From contig JAECUM010029108.1 in assembly GCA_016617855.1 (NCBI GenBank), forward strand, positions 30,921 to 94,920: 64,000 nt of DNA. The letters are read 5' to 3'. Every line of letters begins with the position of its first letter. Position 1 is the first letter of the stretch. The DNA comes from Megalonaias nervosa. Lineage: Eukaryota > Mollusca > Bivalvia > Unionida > Unionidae. The position numbers were made by a program, and so were the translations under genes. This document shows positions 45,349 to 57,084 of the stretch, piece after piece. The notes under the pieces were generated by a model, which made no database searches, had not been told where the DNA came from, and saw only the letters and a program-made list of their open reading frames with translations.

Positions 45349-45649
45349 TCAAGAGGCATTACTAATTTTGTACCATATAATATAAACCGAATAGCTTTTA
45401 TAACAGTATATTCTGGATCAACCACACTTGAACATAATTTATTCAGTTAATCATCCATGATACATTGATTTATTTTGTTGGTTTTTACCGAATCTGGCAG
45501 CGGCAGATACTTATACGTCTTGAAAATGTTGTCATTCAAAGGTAATAACTGCCATTAGAAATGATTATGTATTTAACCCGCATTCTTGAAAAAATTGCTT
45601 GCCAAATTGCCAGCCACATTGCAAGCCAAATCGCTTGTCAAATCGCTTG

Positions 45650-45800
45650 CCTATTAGTGATTAGCATCTTCCAATTAGTGGTTAGCATCTTCCAATTAGT
45701 GGTTTTCATCTTCCAATTAGTGATTAGTATCTTCATATTAGTGATTAGCACCTTCCAATTAGTGGTTAGCATCTTCCAATTAGTGATTAGCATCTCCTTT
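45650..45800. repeat. 22-bp minisatellite, about 7 units
   Basis: Unit TTAGTGGTTAGCATCTTCCA plus AT, with G/A and C/T variants. A small array of GCCAAATTGC/GCAAGCCAAATCGCTTGTCA repeats precedes it at about 45598-45650. Confidence 0.9.
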
Positions 45801-46139
45801 CAGCTTTTCATCAAACGATATGCGTACAATAATGGCATCTTGCCCTTACTTAAGTATTGTCACTGATACATTTTGTTAAGGTTTAATACTACCAGGAGTA
45901 TTTGCAGTGCATATATGATATTTTCCTGTCTTGGGGAGATGCCTTCTTGACAATACAAAATGTTTAATCTTCTTTTTAAAATAGTTCTTTAACTGTACTA
46001 AAAAGAGTGTTTTGTTAATTTCCTCAAAACAAGATCGAAGTCTGACAGCCATGAGAATCTGATGTAGATTGTGGCTTTATCTTCGTCATCCTGCCTTACC
46101 CCGTATACAGCCTCGTAGAGAAAAGCGTCTATTTCCTTT

Positions 46140-46143
<4 letters not shown>

Positions 46144-46178
<35 letters not shown>

Positions 46179-46191
46179 GTCTGTGTGTGTG
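46144..46191. repeat. (GT)n microsatellite
   Basis: About 23 GT units with two interruptions. Confidence 0.95.
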
Positions 46192-46716
46192 CCAGTCTGT
46201 ACACAGAGGGAATATGATGTGGTGCGTTGGAATTTCTGAAGAGCACTAAGCTGGAAATGTTACCGCGACAGTTTAATTTACATTTGTGTTTATATTTTAA
46301 TTATTAAAAATCACTGCTATCAAGATATATCCATAGGAATTTTTGGCTTGAAATTAGATCAAAGTTGACCTTTCCAAAATTCATATTCGTCCAAGAAGGC
46401 CCGTTATGATAATGACCCTACGAAAATTCGAAAAACAAACCTGACAAAAATAGGCAGCTTCACGAAGGAAATCTACTTCTATCTTTCTTTCTTAAACTTG
46501 ATGATTTGAAGATTGTGAAAGTGGCTCCGAATCTTCATTTCGCGAAAATGGAATCAGCAGTGCATTTCATTTCAATTTTTTAAGTGTGACTTTGAACACA
46601 AAATACAGGCAACGTTAATTTATCTCCCCTCGTCTCAGTCTCTCTACGTTAGCTTTCTCAAATTCTTGTGAACGTTTATCCAGCTACCAAGTTCACGTCT
46701 ACCTTGGTCATACAAC

Positions 46717-47041
46717 ATTCCAGTGGCCTAGAGGTTAGAGCGTACGCTTCGGATGCGGAAGGTCGCAGGTTCGAGCCCCGACCGAGTCACACCAAAGACT
46801 TATAAAAACGGTACTAGCAAGTGCCTAGCTTGGAGCTTAGCATTAAGAAGTTAGAGGTAGGACTGGTGTCAGGATAATGCGACTGGGTGGGACACGATGC
46901 CACCTGTCTGTGGCATGATGACCCAGTACTAGACATCACTGTAAACTGTCACAATGCAGATATCGTAGCGATATGACTGAAAAAATTATTAAAGCTACGT
47001 AAAGAGTCCAAATCACACACACACACACACACACACACACT
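46717..47041 (+). mobile_element. tRNA-derived SINE, copy 3
   Basis: Head GTGGCCTAGAGGTTAGAGCG and intact box B GGTTCGAGCCCC, then the shared body (GACTTATAAAAACGG, CATTAAGAAGTTAG, ATCGTAGCGATATGACTGAA) and a CA tail at 47013-47040. The GGTCGGCCTGG segment between ACTG and GTGTCAGGATAA is lost here. Same orientation as the other two copies. Confidence 0.9.
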
Positions 47042-47339
47042 CGTGCGCGTTGGTCATTCTTTTTTTATGAAGTTACTTTCTCTAGTGATTTTCTAATCCT
47101 AGATTATTCTTTTTTTCTTGGATATGTTAACTAAGTTTGTATCGAAAAGAATACAATTTGATTGCTTGGTTTGTTTTTTTGCTTTTTGTTTCCGCCTCAC
47201 CTTTAGTTCTACAAGTTATCTTTCGAAGGCCCCATACGCTGCAAATTGTATATTCTGGTATGAATATATCAATTTGAATGGTTTAATTCTCTACTGATTT
47301 AATTCTCTTCCACGAAACAATTCTTTTTAAAGTTGAGCT

Positions 47340-47860
47340 TGATCAATTGAAGCTGTTTAAATATGGGAAACGGTGGAGGCAATGATGAAGTTGAAGTGTC
47401 ACAAAGTGAAATCAAAGATGAAAATACTGTATAACAGCGAGCAATGAAAACGTTGATCAAACAAAAAAGCTTGATGATAATGCTTTGGGACCAAACCTTG
47501 TATCCCAACCAGAAAAAAATCAAGCAGAATTTTTTTTATAAGATTAGAAAAAGGGAAGATATATATGGTTTTAAATTAGACGAACAACGAAATTAATTAA
47601 TGAGAAATGTTTTTAAAATTGAACATAACACGTCAATATTATTGACACAAAGTACGAATATTACAAGTGAACAAATTAAGAAGCTGTTAGCTGAAAACGC
47701 AATAAAAGCAGGATATGGATATAAGCAAACAACTGGTGAATATTTATAAAACAAAGTACAATCGCTGATAAAACTTTTCCGTCAAATAATGGGTTCCAAA
47801 AGAAACACGAGGATGATTGTTTGGTTGGTTGGTTGATTTTCAACAGCAAATGTAACACAT
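47340..47860 (+). other. Possible decayed coding relic, part 1
   Basis: Mixed plus-strand frames look protein-like: MGNGGGNDEVEVSQSEIKDE (about 47363), NTSILLTQSTNITSEQIKKL and AIKAGYGYKQTTGEY (about 47630-47745). Stops occur every 20-40 codons. The family is not recognised; see also 48640-48899. Confidence 0.3.
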
Positions 47861-47904
47861 AATTGCTTATGTCATGCCCTTATCACAAGGACACACAGCA
47901 TTTG

Positions 47905-48362
47905 TTAACCCTGCATTTGAAGGTCTTGTGTCTCCTAAGAGATGAAACACAAGGCAAAGGTTGCATTTGAAGGTCTTGTGTCTCCTAACAGATGAAACAC
48001 AAGGCAAAGGTTGCATTTGAAGGTCTTGTGCCTCCTAACAGATGAAACACAAGGCAAAGGTTGCATTTGAAGGTCTTGTGTCTCCTAACAGATGAAACAC
48101 AAGGCAAAGGTTGCATTTGAAGGTCTTGTGTCTCCTAAGAGATGAAACACAAGGCAAAGGTTGCATTTGAAGGTCTTGTGTCTCCTAAGAGATGAAACAC
48201 AAGGCAAAGGTTGCATTTGAAGGTCTTGTGCCTCCTAACAGATGAAACACAAGGCAAAGGTTGCATTTGAAGGTCTTGTGTCTCCTAACAGATGAAACAC
48301 AAGGCAAAGGTTGCATTTGAAGGTCTTGTGTCTCCTAAGAGATGAAACACAAGGCAAAGGTT
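47905..48362. repeat. 50-bp minisatellite, 9 units
   Basis: Unit TTGCATTTGAAGGTCTTGTG, TCTCCTAAGAGATGAAACAC, AAGGCAAAGG (50 bases). Units are almost identical; the only common differences are AAGAG/AACAG and TGTCTCC/TGCCTCC. Each unit contains CTTGTGT and ACACAAG, a 7-base inverted pair around a 15-base loop. Confidence 0.97.
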
Positions 48363-48639
48363 CAAAAGAACTAACAGGTACCTCATATATACAACATAAG
48401 TTCCTGAGAAAACAGAGACGAAAATAATCAACATAAATGAACAGTCTGGAAATCAAATAAGCCGCAACTTTGATGTGGAAATCTTCGATTTGCAGAGCGC
48501 GCATTATTTACTTTGCCAGAATGAAATAATTAAGAGGTTATATAGATAATGCATCAGTTGCTGAACAGATGAATGGAACATGTGAAATCAGACGTTGAAA
48601 AGTGTGACAACGAGACAGATGAAATAAAAAAACAGAACA

Positions 48640-48899
48640 ATAAAATAACAGATGTAACCAAAAAGTGAAAATTAAAGGAACATTTGCAAAATGCTGAAAG
48701 TAGAAAAATAACTTTTCCTTGGACATTTAACGGCTTAACTTTCCATACAAAAATTGAAAACATAAAATCAAAAGCTAGAGAAAAGTTATCATCAGGTGAA
48801 ATGCTTAGAATATTGTTTCAAGAGAAAAATATGACTGTTGTTGCGACAATTCCAGCTATAGACATCGACTGTCAATATGTTTATAGCAAAACCGTTTAA
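48640..48899 (+). other. Possible decayed coding relic, part 2
   Basis: A 71-codon open frame (48684-48899) reads ITFPWTFNGLTFHTKIENIK, KLSSGEMLRILFQEKN and TVVATIPAIDIDC, which looks like real protein with alternating strands and helices. Upstream the sense is broken. Together with 47340-47860 it may be one old gene interrupted by the 50-bp minisatellite. No family recognised. Confidence 0.35.
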
Positions 48900-50160
48900 C
48901 TGGAAGTGAGTGAGGAACAAGTGCTGGTGGTAGTGGTGATGGGACACAGAGTCATTGATGGAACAATCATGAACAATATTGCCCACCATCGCCTTGAGCT
49001 ATCCAACAGTGGAAGGAGCATCGTTGTCTAGCATGATTAGCAGTGAAATAAGCTGCTTTTTAAAAACAGCTGGAGTTTGTTTCTTTCTTGGCTGATTATA
49101 CCATATTGCTAATGTTAGCATTAGTTGGTCTGTTGGTGCGTTTTGGATCGAGTTGGCAACACGGCAAGAAACTTGAAATAACAAATTCCCAAAATTAAAC
49201 AAGGCCATCTCTCGCAACCATTACTTTCAATATAAATGATTGTTTATTTGTTTTGCGATCATTGTCTTTAAATGTGTGCAGTTCCAATTCCATAACTTCC
49301 ACTATTATTAATCTTCTCATATGTTCCGATGTTTAATTTTTAGAGGAATTCTTACTGCCAAAAATACAGAAAGGATATCAAATATTTTTTTTAGCACCGA
49401 AAAAGCAGTCTGTAAACAATGCAGCCTGTTTGCATCACGAAGTCATTAGGTGAAAAGTATTTTCAACACCATTGTCATATTCTAGTTGAATTTTTGAATC
49501 TGTAATTAATTAATGAAATCATACCGTGATGTGTTCAGCTCAGACACAGCCATTATCACCCAAAATTACCTTCTGAACTAAGTTTAAAATATTGCCTTCA
49601 ACAGTTGAAACAGATTGTATTGTTTGTTATTTTGTGAACTTGTACGTCTGAAATACATATCATACCTTTTCAGTAAGCAATTTTATTGTTGTAAAGGATA
49701 ATTGGAGTATTTATATGGCTGATAATTTTCAAACGATCAGGAATTAGTTTCAGAGCTGGCAATATTTGGATGGTGTAACCATCAAAGAAATTATATTTCA
49801 TTAGTAAATGATGAATTGTGAACTATCAAACTTTTGACTACTAATTTGTCTGTCTGAGTAAGTACAGGTCTGAATTAGCTCAAGACCAGCTCCAAACAGT
49901 GCCCGTTTTACGGCTATTTAACTTGCTGCTTGAATACCAAAATGAGTGCCAATGAAAGAATCAATATATGAAGCCTCACTTTTTCCATGATATTTGCGAA
50001 ACCATCTGTGGTACAAATGAAATTTATATGTTCGCGCTGGGGCATGGAAGCAATATTTCCTGCCTTGGTGTGTAAGTGATGCCGCTTTGAGTTTTGTTGC
50101 AATATGAATTATGTATCATTTGAATGGTTTATAATGTATTATTAATTTTCTTATAAAAAC
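48900..50160. other. Intronic non-coding stretch
   Basis: AT-rich. Small frames on the minus strand (48999-49217) are unrecognised. Confidence 0.45.
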
Positions 50161-50179
50161 AGCTTGCGTCTTAGGCCGC

Positions 50180-50335
50180 ATATGTATGTATGTATGTATG
50201 TATGTATGCATGTATGCATGTATGTATATGCGTATGCATGTATGTATCTATGTATGCATGTATGTATGTATGTATGTATGTATGTATGTATGTATGTATG
50301 TGTATATCTGTCTGTCTGTATGTATGTACGTCTAT
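50180..50335. repeat. (TATG)n tetranucleotide microsatellite
   Basis: About 38 TATG units with some TGCA, TATC and TGTC variants. Met/Tyr/Val/Cys-rich frames here are artefacts. Confidence 0.96.
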
Positions 50336-50339
50336 CTGC

Positions 50340-53300
50340 CATTAATTGAGATACATTACGGGGCAAAGCTTGTCATGGTTCCTGATTTTACTTTTTTTTT
50401 TTTTTGCTGCTAAAATGGTGATATTTTTCAGCTTTTCTTTGCTGTTCGTTAATTAAAACTTCTTAGCAACAGCCCACAAAAAAAAAAAAGAGTCAAATGT
50501 ACTAGCGTTCAATCAAATCTCGTCATGGCTATCTACAAGCATATACATGTGGTCTGAAGTTGGATTTTATTATGTTATGTCTCAGCCTTTAGTTGCTTTC
50601 AAAGCAGACATCAACAATGACAAGTTTATACAAAATAGGCACTGAATTGCAATGAATTCATTTGCTTACCCTGCTTTGCAGGAAAAAGCGTACTCTATGA
50701 ACTCAACGATGTGCAGTTGGGTGCCAATAAGGGGAAATAATCACAGATATTATTTTATTTCATATTTCATGTACATATCTTTGACAGCTATTCCATGGAT
50801 AATGTCGACGAAAGGTTCCATTGAGATACACCTATTTGGGAAGTTTTGACAGGTGGTGATGCAAGTTGCGCAGTGATTTCTGGATCGACGGTGCATCTTG
50901 ACAGGATTATCACAACCAAGATATTATGTATTAAAATGTGAAAGGAAACGCACTTACTGAAATTTTCAAATATAATAAATTCACAAGTAAATGTATTGCA
51001 GCACCATCACTGTGAATCATAGGAACTGATTAAGAACGGCGAGGACCTCTTTTCCATCCAGGCAGTTTTTGAAATGGCGTTCGCGGCAAGCTATTCGCGA
51101 TACAAAGATTTGGCAGTAGGTTATTTTACATCAAGAAGCAAGTAATTTTAATTCTGAAGTATTGAGAATACACTGAAAAACTGATTTTCAAATATGAAAT
51201 AAATGGTATTGCTACACGATGTACCCCACCCCACCCACTCCCCCACCCCTGAAAATCAAAACGGAAAGCCATGTATAGTACGTGCACAAGGTGTCGGGGC
51301 ATGGACTAATTCTGGCATCACTCACAGGGATCGATATATCAGTTGAACTCAAGACTAGTTCCCTTTAACTTTGCAATTGAATAATGCGTAGAGTTTATAT
51401 TTTAGTAAACATCATTTCTGTTGACAAAAACTTCCTGCTGGTCAAGCTGTGTCATCACACAGTCCTTGCACCTTCGAGCAACATTCCTTTATTTGCAAAT
51501 AGAATGTCTATTTAGATTACTTGACAGCGTCGGTTCAGGTTAAGAAATGTGCGCGAAATAACACGTGTAATAAGGGCGAAGGTTCCATTCATCTAATTAT
51601 CTTGTACTCAGCGCTTATTGTGGATCATTAAATGTCAACAAAAGTGAAAGTTAATAAAATTTATAGATAATATACGCATGTGTGGAAATATATTATATTC
51701 TGCAAGAAAATTATGAAACCATGGCATATGAAACTTCAAACAATTTTAGGTTTCGACATTAATGATTCACTAAAGGAAATTCCTGTAATGGTTCACTTTT
51801 TCAGCATTGTTGAAAGCAGACAAATAATTTACCATCGTTTTGACTTATAACATGTAAGTAAATTAACTATATATCTACGTTCTACTGAAATGTGTGCCAA
51901 TGATGAATAATTAGCCTTTACTAAATCTGATGAAAAGTGCATAAAATGAATGAATTCAAACGGTCTTGTTTTCAATGGCGGGTAAGCAGTTTGTACTAAG
52001 TTTAAACATTGCAGATTTAAAACAGAATTGGCATGAGACGTAAATTTTAATCATTTTAAAATAAAGAGATAATGACGGGAGTTGGATACGGATCCTATCA
52101 ATCTTAAATAGTGTCTGGGTCTAGACGGCCTTAAAATCTTGATCGAGTTTAAATGATCTGCAAGTTATGCACTCGAAATCCGATTGAAGACGAATAGTGT
52201 AGAACTTTTCTCGTAAAATCCAAATACGTAGCTACACTTGGTTACACTAGGCTACACCTAGCTATGGTATCAAATACTAACCAAGATACTAATCTCACCT
52301 TTAAAAAAAACAACAAAAAGCAACTCGCTGGAAAATAAATCGTCTTAATTAACTGATACAGATAATTTAAAAAAAAATCAAATGGCATGGAAAGTCGAAG
52401 GATGGTCAAACGTAAATGACAAAAACTTTCAGTAAAGGATAAACATACAACTCTATCATTTAATAAATAGTTTGCCAAAACTATTCGAGTTTGCACTTTT
52501 TGTATATATTCTTGAAATAATATTGCCCTCACGTGTAATTTTCATTCTCTTTTAACTGCTCGCAGACATGGAAATCAGTCTTGGCACATCCTGACGCCGA
52601 TTTAGCGATCTACCAACTTAAAATTAGAACATGTCTATATTACTTTTTTGCGGTTACTAAATTTTGATATTTTCAGAAATCACACATGCATGCGGCAAGT
52701 TGTTTCTAACTTATCATAAGTTCTCTAAAGTACAATGTGGTGGTTATTAGTATTTCGTAGATGTTAAACTCAAATAAATTGCACGAAAATAAATAGCACG
52801 CAAATTTAAGTAGGTTTAGGGTACTTCTAATTTGTTTGTCAGCATTCTTTTTGTCCCCTGAGCCAAACTTCTTGAGCAGTTCAGCTAATACTGCTGCAGT
52901 CTCAGGGGTTCTTTCTATTATTTGTCTGTTCTTATGCTAGCTATAAAAATCGATATTTGTAACACTAACGTTTCATCATTGAATCTGCGTTCAATTTGAA
53001 GAAAAATTTTACAAATGACGATAATCAATATACTTTGTGTATCGTCCGTGGGGATAATATTTTTGCCTTATTTTCCGTTATTTGTTCTTTTTAAACTTTG
53101 TTTTATGGTTTATAGGTTTCTGAAAAAAATTAGATACGAAACATATCGCTTTATAATATTTAAAAAAATTATAAGAAGCATTAATTCCTCAAATAATGCT
53201 GTAATGAATTCCATGGAAAATCTTTTAAGGTCTAAAAAAAGACTAACAAACAGAAAGTTACGATAGGGGCTCACACATTCTATTGAAATAATAGACCACT
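50340..53300. other. Intronic non-coding stretch
   Basis: About 3 kb immediately 3-prime of the exon at 53304-53495 on the coding (minus) strand. Poly-T/A runs near 50390 and 50478. No coding signal recognised. Confidence 0.5.
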
Positions 53301-53303
53301 TAC

Positions 53304-53495
53304 CTGTTTCAGTTGAAAGCTGACAGCCCCAGATTTCCTTAGCGACATGTTGTGTACGTGTATGTCTGCCCGGACAGTCTCCCCTGGGACGAAGGCACGC
53401 TTGATAATGGACATTGAGCAAGAAATGCGACCGGGGCGACAGCATACCGTACTCACAGACCTCTCAGCGTGATCTTCTAGAGGTTGCTGAGGTGT
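53304..53495 (-). CDS. Arrestin-domain-containing (ARRDC-like) gene, exon spanning linker and arrestin_C start
   Basis: A 192-base exon (64 codons, phase 0 at both ends). The acceptor is CTCTTTTAAAG, ending at 53496, and the donor is CAG/GTAAGT, starting at 53303. The translation begins TPQQPLEDHAERSVSTVCC and continues GRISCSMSIIKRAFVPGE, TVRADIHVHNMSLRKSG and AVSFQLKQ. This matches the alpha-arrestin join, where a CC-rich linker leads to G-x-I-x-x-x-x-x-I-x-R-x-x-x-x-P-G-E, then I-x-x-x-I-x-N-x-S. The PGE turn and the N-M-S are especially typical. It splices in frame to 62544-62788 upstream and to 29061-29237 downstream. The open frame extends past the acceptor, so the exon limit rests on the splice signals and homology pattern. 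Confidence 0.88.
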
Positions 53496-53644
53496 CTTTA
53501 AAAGAGACAAGAAACAATCAAAACTTACTAGCATGGCAACCATGTTTATGATATATTTTTAAAGAAAAACGTATTGTTAAGGATGTAGCTGTGATGACTG
53601 TATAGGTTATATATCAGGACAAAGAGGAATAATACAATACAAAC

Positions 53645-53667
53645 GTGTGTGTGTGTGTGTGTGTGTG
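53645..53667. repeat. (GT)n microsatellite
   Basis: About 11 units. A second GT run of about 16 units lies at 53962-53993. Confidence 0.9.
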
Positions 53668-53999
53668 AATATGGACGTTAAGTGTTTATTATAAATGCAG
53701 ATATAGTCATGATTAGTTTCAAGCAATTTCAAAACTAGTTATACTAAAGCAGCGTCCTGACATTTTTCTCTTCGTAGATCTCCCCTCTGTATATGCTTCC
53801 ATTGCTAAATGTGTTTTTCTTCACAATTTATTTTTGTAGATATTTCCCAAGTAATTTTGTCATTCTGTTGTGATTTGTTTTGATAACTACGTGTCAGCTC
53901 ATACAACTGGTATTATTGACACAACATCAGCAAATGCGTCACATACTATTGTCGGCGAGACGTGTGTATGTGTGTGTGTGTGTGTGTGTGTGTAAACGA

Positions 54000-55440
54000 G
54001 GGGTATTACATATTTCTATATTTTAATACGCTAATTGGAAACAAAGTTCTTTATTAGTAAATAGTACGTCTGTGGATCCCCTCAAACTATATCCCGTAAA
54101 CCTCTACACACTTTCTTTGTCTGAGTATAAACTCATAAGATGCCCTTTGCACTCACTGTTTGATATCGTGGTCATTCACTAGAAAACTGACGGTGTTCAA
54201 ATCGTCTGTCCTTCTGCGAATGTTCGCTAACGGGATTCAGCCAAAATTATCACTTAGGGCTATGTCAGCGATGTATGGAGGATGTGTGAAAGTCTGAATG
54301 ATGTGCCATGTCACGGAATTGTGTGTGCGAAAATACGTTTATATAACATATGATTGTAAATGCGTTACCCGAGGGTGCATAGTTTCAACCAAATCTATTT
54401 CAAAATATAGAGTTTGGTTCACTCCATAGCGCACGCACAAAGTCTCGGCAGTGCGAAACCCGTTTTGCCTCGAGTTGTTGGTATGTACGTGTAGCCCAAA
54501 TTATCTCTGCATCGTCACAATACAAATGAGTATTCTCCGGAAGCTATCTATCTTATGGAAGCAATCGTCAGGTGTGGAGTTGTTACCGGAAGTCGGCGAC
54601 TCTGTGGGTTTTGTGTGACCCGGATACTGCGGTTGATAGTGACGTTAGTTCGAAGGACTATAATGGTTTACTCAGTGTGAGGGGTGAAAGATTCAGGACC
54701 AATAGGTGTGAGTGTTCAGGAGGTTCTCGAGGGATCCTTCAACGGTCTATGAGGAGTGTTTCATCACCGTGACAATCTCATTCAAACGGATCTGGTGCCC
54801 TTTTTCATATTTGGCGAGTAGTTTTTTGTGATTTCAACCCGAGTCAGTTTTGGATCAGCTGTTGACAATTGCAGGACCCATCTTGCTCAAACCTTTCTGT
54901 GCCTAAATAATTTCTTCAGACATTAAATACAGTTGCAGCTGATTTTATAGAATGTTATATTTTCTATCGATCGGCATTACATTTATTGACAGGTTCAAAG
55001 GAACACATACATACACTGAGGTGAGGTTTAATATTTCCATATAAGAATGAATGTGGTCAGGTATCATCAGATTTACAAGTAAAGTTTAAATACACTGAAA
55101 AATCAAAATCAATAGCAAGACAAATTTTGAAAAAAGATACCTTTGAAAATGTTAATTTTATAGCAAACGTATGGTTTAGTATGTTGGTTTCTATTCAATT
55201 CCGCGTGGCTAAATGCTGTGTACAAAATCATGAGATGGCCACTCCCTCTGATTGAGTTTCAGCTTCAAGGGTTCGTTTTAGTGCAAATTAACTTTTCGAC
55301 CGAAATGTCTTTTGGTTTTCAGAGAAGAAGGGTTTCGGTATACTGAGTGACAATATTTTAAATTAAGCAAAGGAAAATTCAGGATAAAAATAATCATTCG
55401 GTTTCAAGGGGATTCCGTTTGCGAATGTTTCAGTCTTGAT
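54000..55440. other. Intronic non-coding stretch
   Basis: Inside the 9-kb intron. No recognisable gene; short frames only. Confidence 0.5.
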
Positions 55441-55457
55441 AGTTTTCAAACGAAGTA

Positions 55458-55460
55458 TGT

Positions 55461-55548
<88 letters not shown>

Positions 55549-55558
55549 ACACACACAT
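55458..55558. repeat. (CA)n microsatellite at LINE 3-prime end
   Basis: About 50 CA units directly beside the LINE fragment, on the side of its 3-prime end, so it may have grown from the element tail. Confidence 0.95.
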
Positions 55559-55559
55559 T

Positions 55560-55950
55560 CTTCTTCATTTCCACTAGACCATAGTGCCTAAACTGCAGCT
55601 CTCCATTTGTCGCGGTCTTATTGTATCTCTTTTGATCTTCAGGACATGCGGACGGTCTTAAGGTTGATGTCCAGGTCAGGGTTCTTCGCTAAATCATGGT
55701 TGGTCGTCCTCTTCTGCGTTTGACTTGAGGGTTCCGATCTAGGGCATGGCAAAAGATCTTAGGCTGGTCTCTCCGAAGAGTAGGTCGAATCCATTCCACT
55801 TGCGTTCGTTGATGGTGTCGGATATGGGCTCCTGTTGTGTCTTCAGCCATAACTCCTGGTCGGAGATTCGGTCTACCATTTAATGCACAGGATCTGTCGG
55901 AGACAGTATTGACAAAGACCTGTAGCTTACGTTCCACTCGCAAGTTGGCG
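55560..55950 (-). pseudogene. LINE 3-prime fragment: C-terminal part of a reverse transcriptase protein
   Basis: The minus-strand frame from 55943 contains RPGVMAEDTTGAHIRHHQRT, QVEWIRPTLRRD, IFCHALDRNPQ and KRRRGRPTM, then after a break RRTLTWTSTLRP and a W-x-x-L-like end. This corresponds to the conserved LINE C-terminus with a W-x-W-x-G-H-x-L-R-R-x, A-L-x-W-N-P-Q-G-K-R-x-R-G-R-P and T-W-R-R-x-L-E pattern. The reverse transcriptase core is absent, so it is strongly 5-prime truncated. It is distinct from the LINEs at 22.5 and 37.7 kb. Confidence 0.7.
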
Positions 55951-55959
55951 TGGTGAAAA

Positions 55960-57045
55960 ATAAGAAACCTTCCGAAACGTTACAACCTAACTCAACGTCT
56001 TCTATAGGAGTCATTAAAGAATACACACACAGTGATTCACGTGCAACAATACATATTTACATTTTAGCACGAAGAAGCAATACTACGCATAATAGTGAAA
56101 TGATGTAAAATTTGAAATTAAAAAAATCAACAACAACAACCCCCCGAAAAATATCAGATGAAATAATACATGACTGAAGCATGAGCTTTTATCTATAGAT
56201 TAGGCGAACAATTATATATCCAAGCTAGCAGGACTATATAGCGTATCGTGCTTGGCGTGGTCTAGTCACCTACGTCATCGCGAGGAAATAGGGCGTCAAA
56301 TGTAGCGGTAAATTAGTTCGATTTCTCGTTTTACACCTATAACACAATTTCCACTAGGGGAAACAAATACATGCACGTATTGACATTACAAGAGAAGGTG
56401 GTGGAAAAAGACGTAATAATAATAATAATAATAATAATATCTGCATGTTACTTGAAGAGAGCGAGGCTGAGCAAACTGACAAGAACGAAATGGACGCACA
56501 TTGGGTTAATCCGAGTACGTTTGGACATAAGGTTTCCGTTTAAGCCAAATTCACACGTGTTTGCATCTAGAGTATCCAATATTTCTGTTTACCTCACGTT
56601 CATTGTCAGTCCATCTTAGATTTCACTGAATGTCTAAGCAAGGGACTAAACACAGTGTCCTGCTAAGTTGAATTAGTTTGATAATTTTATATTATTTTTA
56701 TATTATCTTTGATTCTGATATGGCTTCTAATCGTTCTTTTTAAGCTTTATCTTTTCGCCAACATACTGGATGGTTCAAGCTTTACACTCCAGAACGCAAA
56801 TGACCATTTTGTAGATTCTTCCCAGAATCAGCATGGAAAAAGTAAATACTCGAAAATTCAAGTTAAAATATGGGAACCATATTAAAAACATGGTTAAAAT
56901 TTCACAAATTAAAAGTGCCAAAACCTCAAAATGTTGACTCTTAAATACACAAAATTAACAATGGAAGACGCAACCAACACTACATTGAAAACAGCTGAAA
57001 TAGAATCAACCATGTAAACTTGTATCCGAAATACTAGTAAATCCC
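55960..57045. other. Intronic non-coding stretch
   Basis: AT-rich with an (ATA)n run at 56416-56440. A short frame at 56371-56619 covers this run and is not supported. Confidence 0.5.
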
Positions 57046-57084
57046 ATTTATTTTAGTGCCCAAAACTCGAATGTCGTGTCTCTT

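Noticed and set aside
47905..48362. CRISPR-like array
   Set aside because: The 50-bp units are directly adjacent with no variable spacers, in an animal genome; it is a minisatellite.
50151..50413. Met/Tyr/Val/Cys-rich frames
   Set aside because: Translation of a (TATG)n microsatellite.
52242..53266. Short AT-rich frames (Phe/Ile/Lys-rich) near the arrestin exon
   Set aside because: Composition follows AT-rich intron sequence; no arrestin-like pattern and no splice support.
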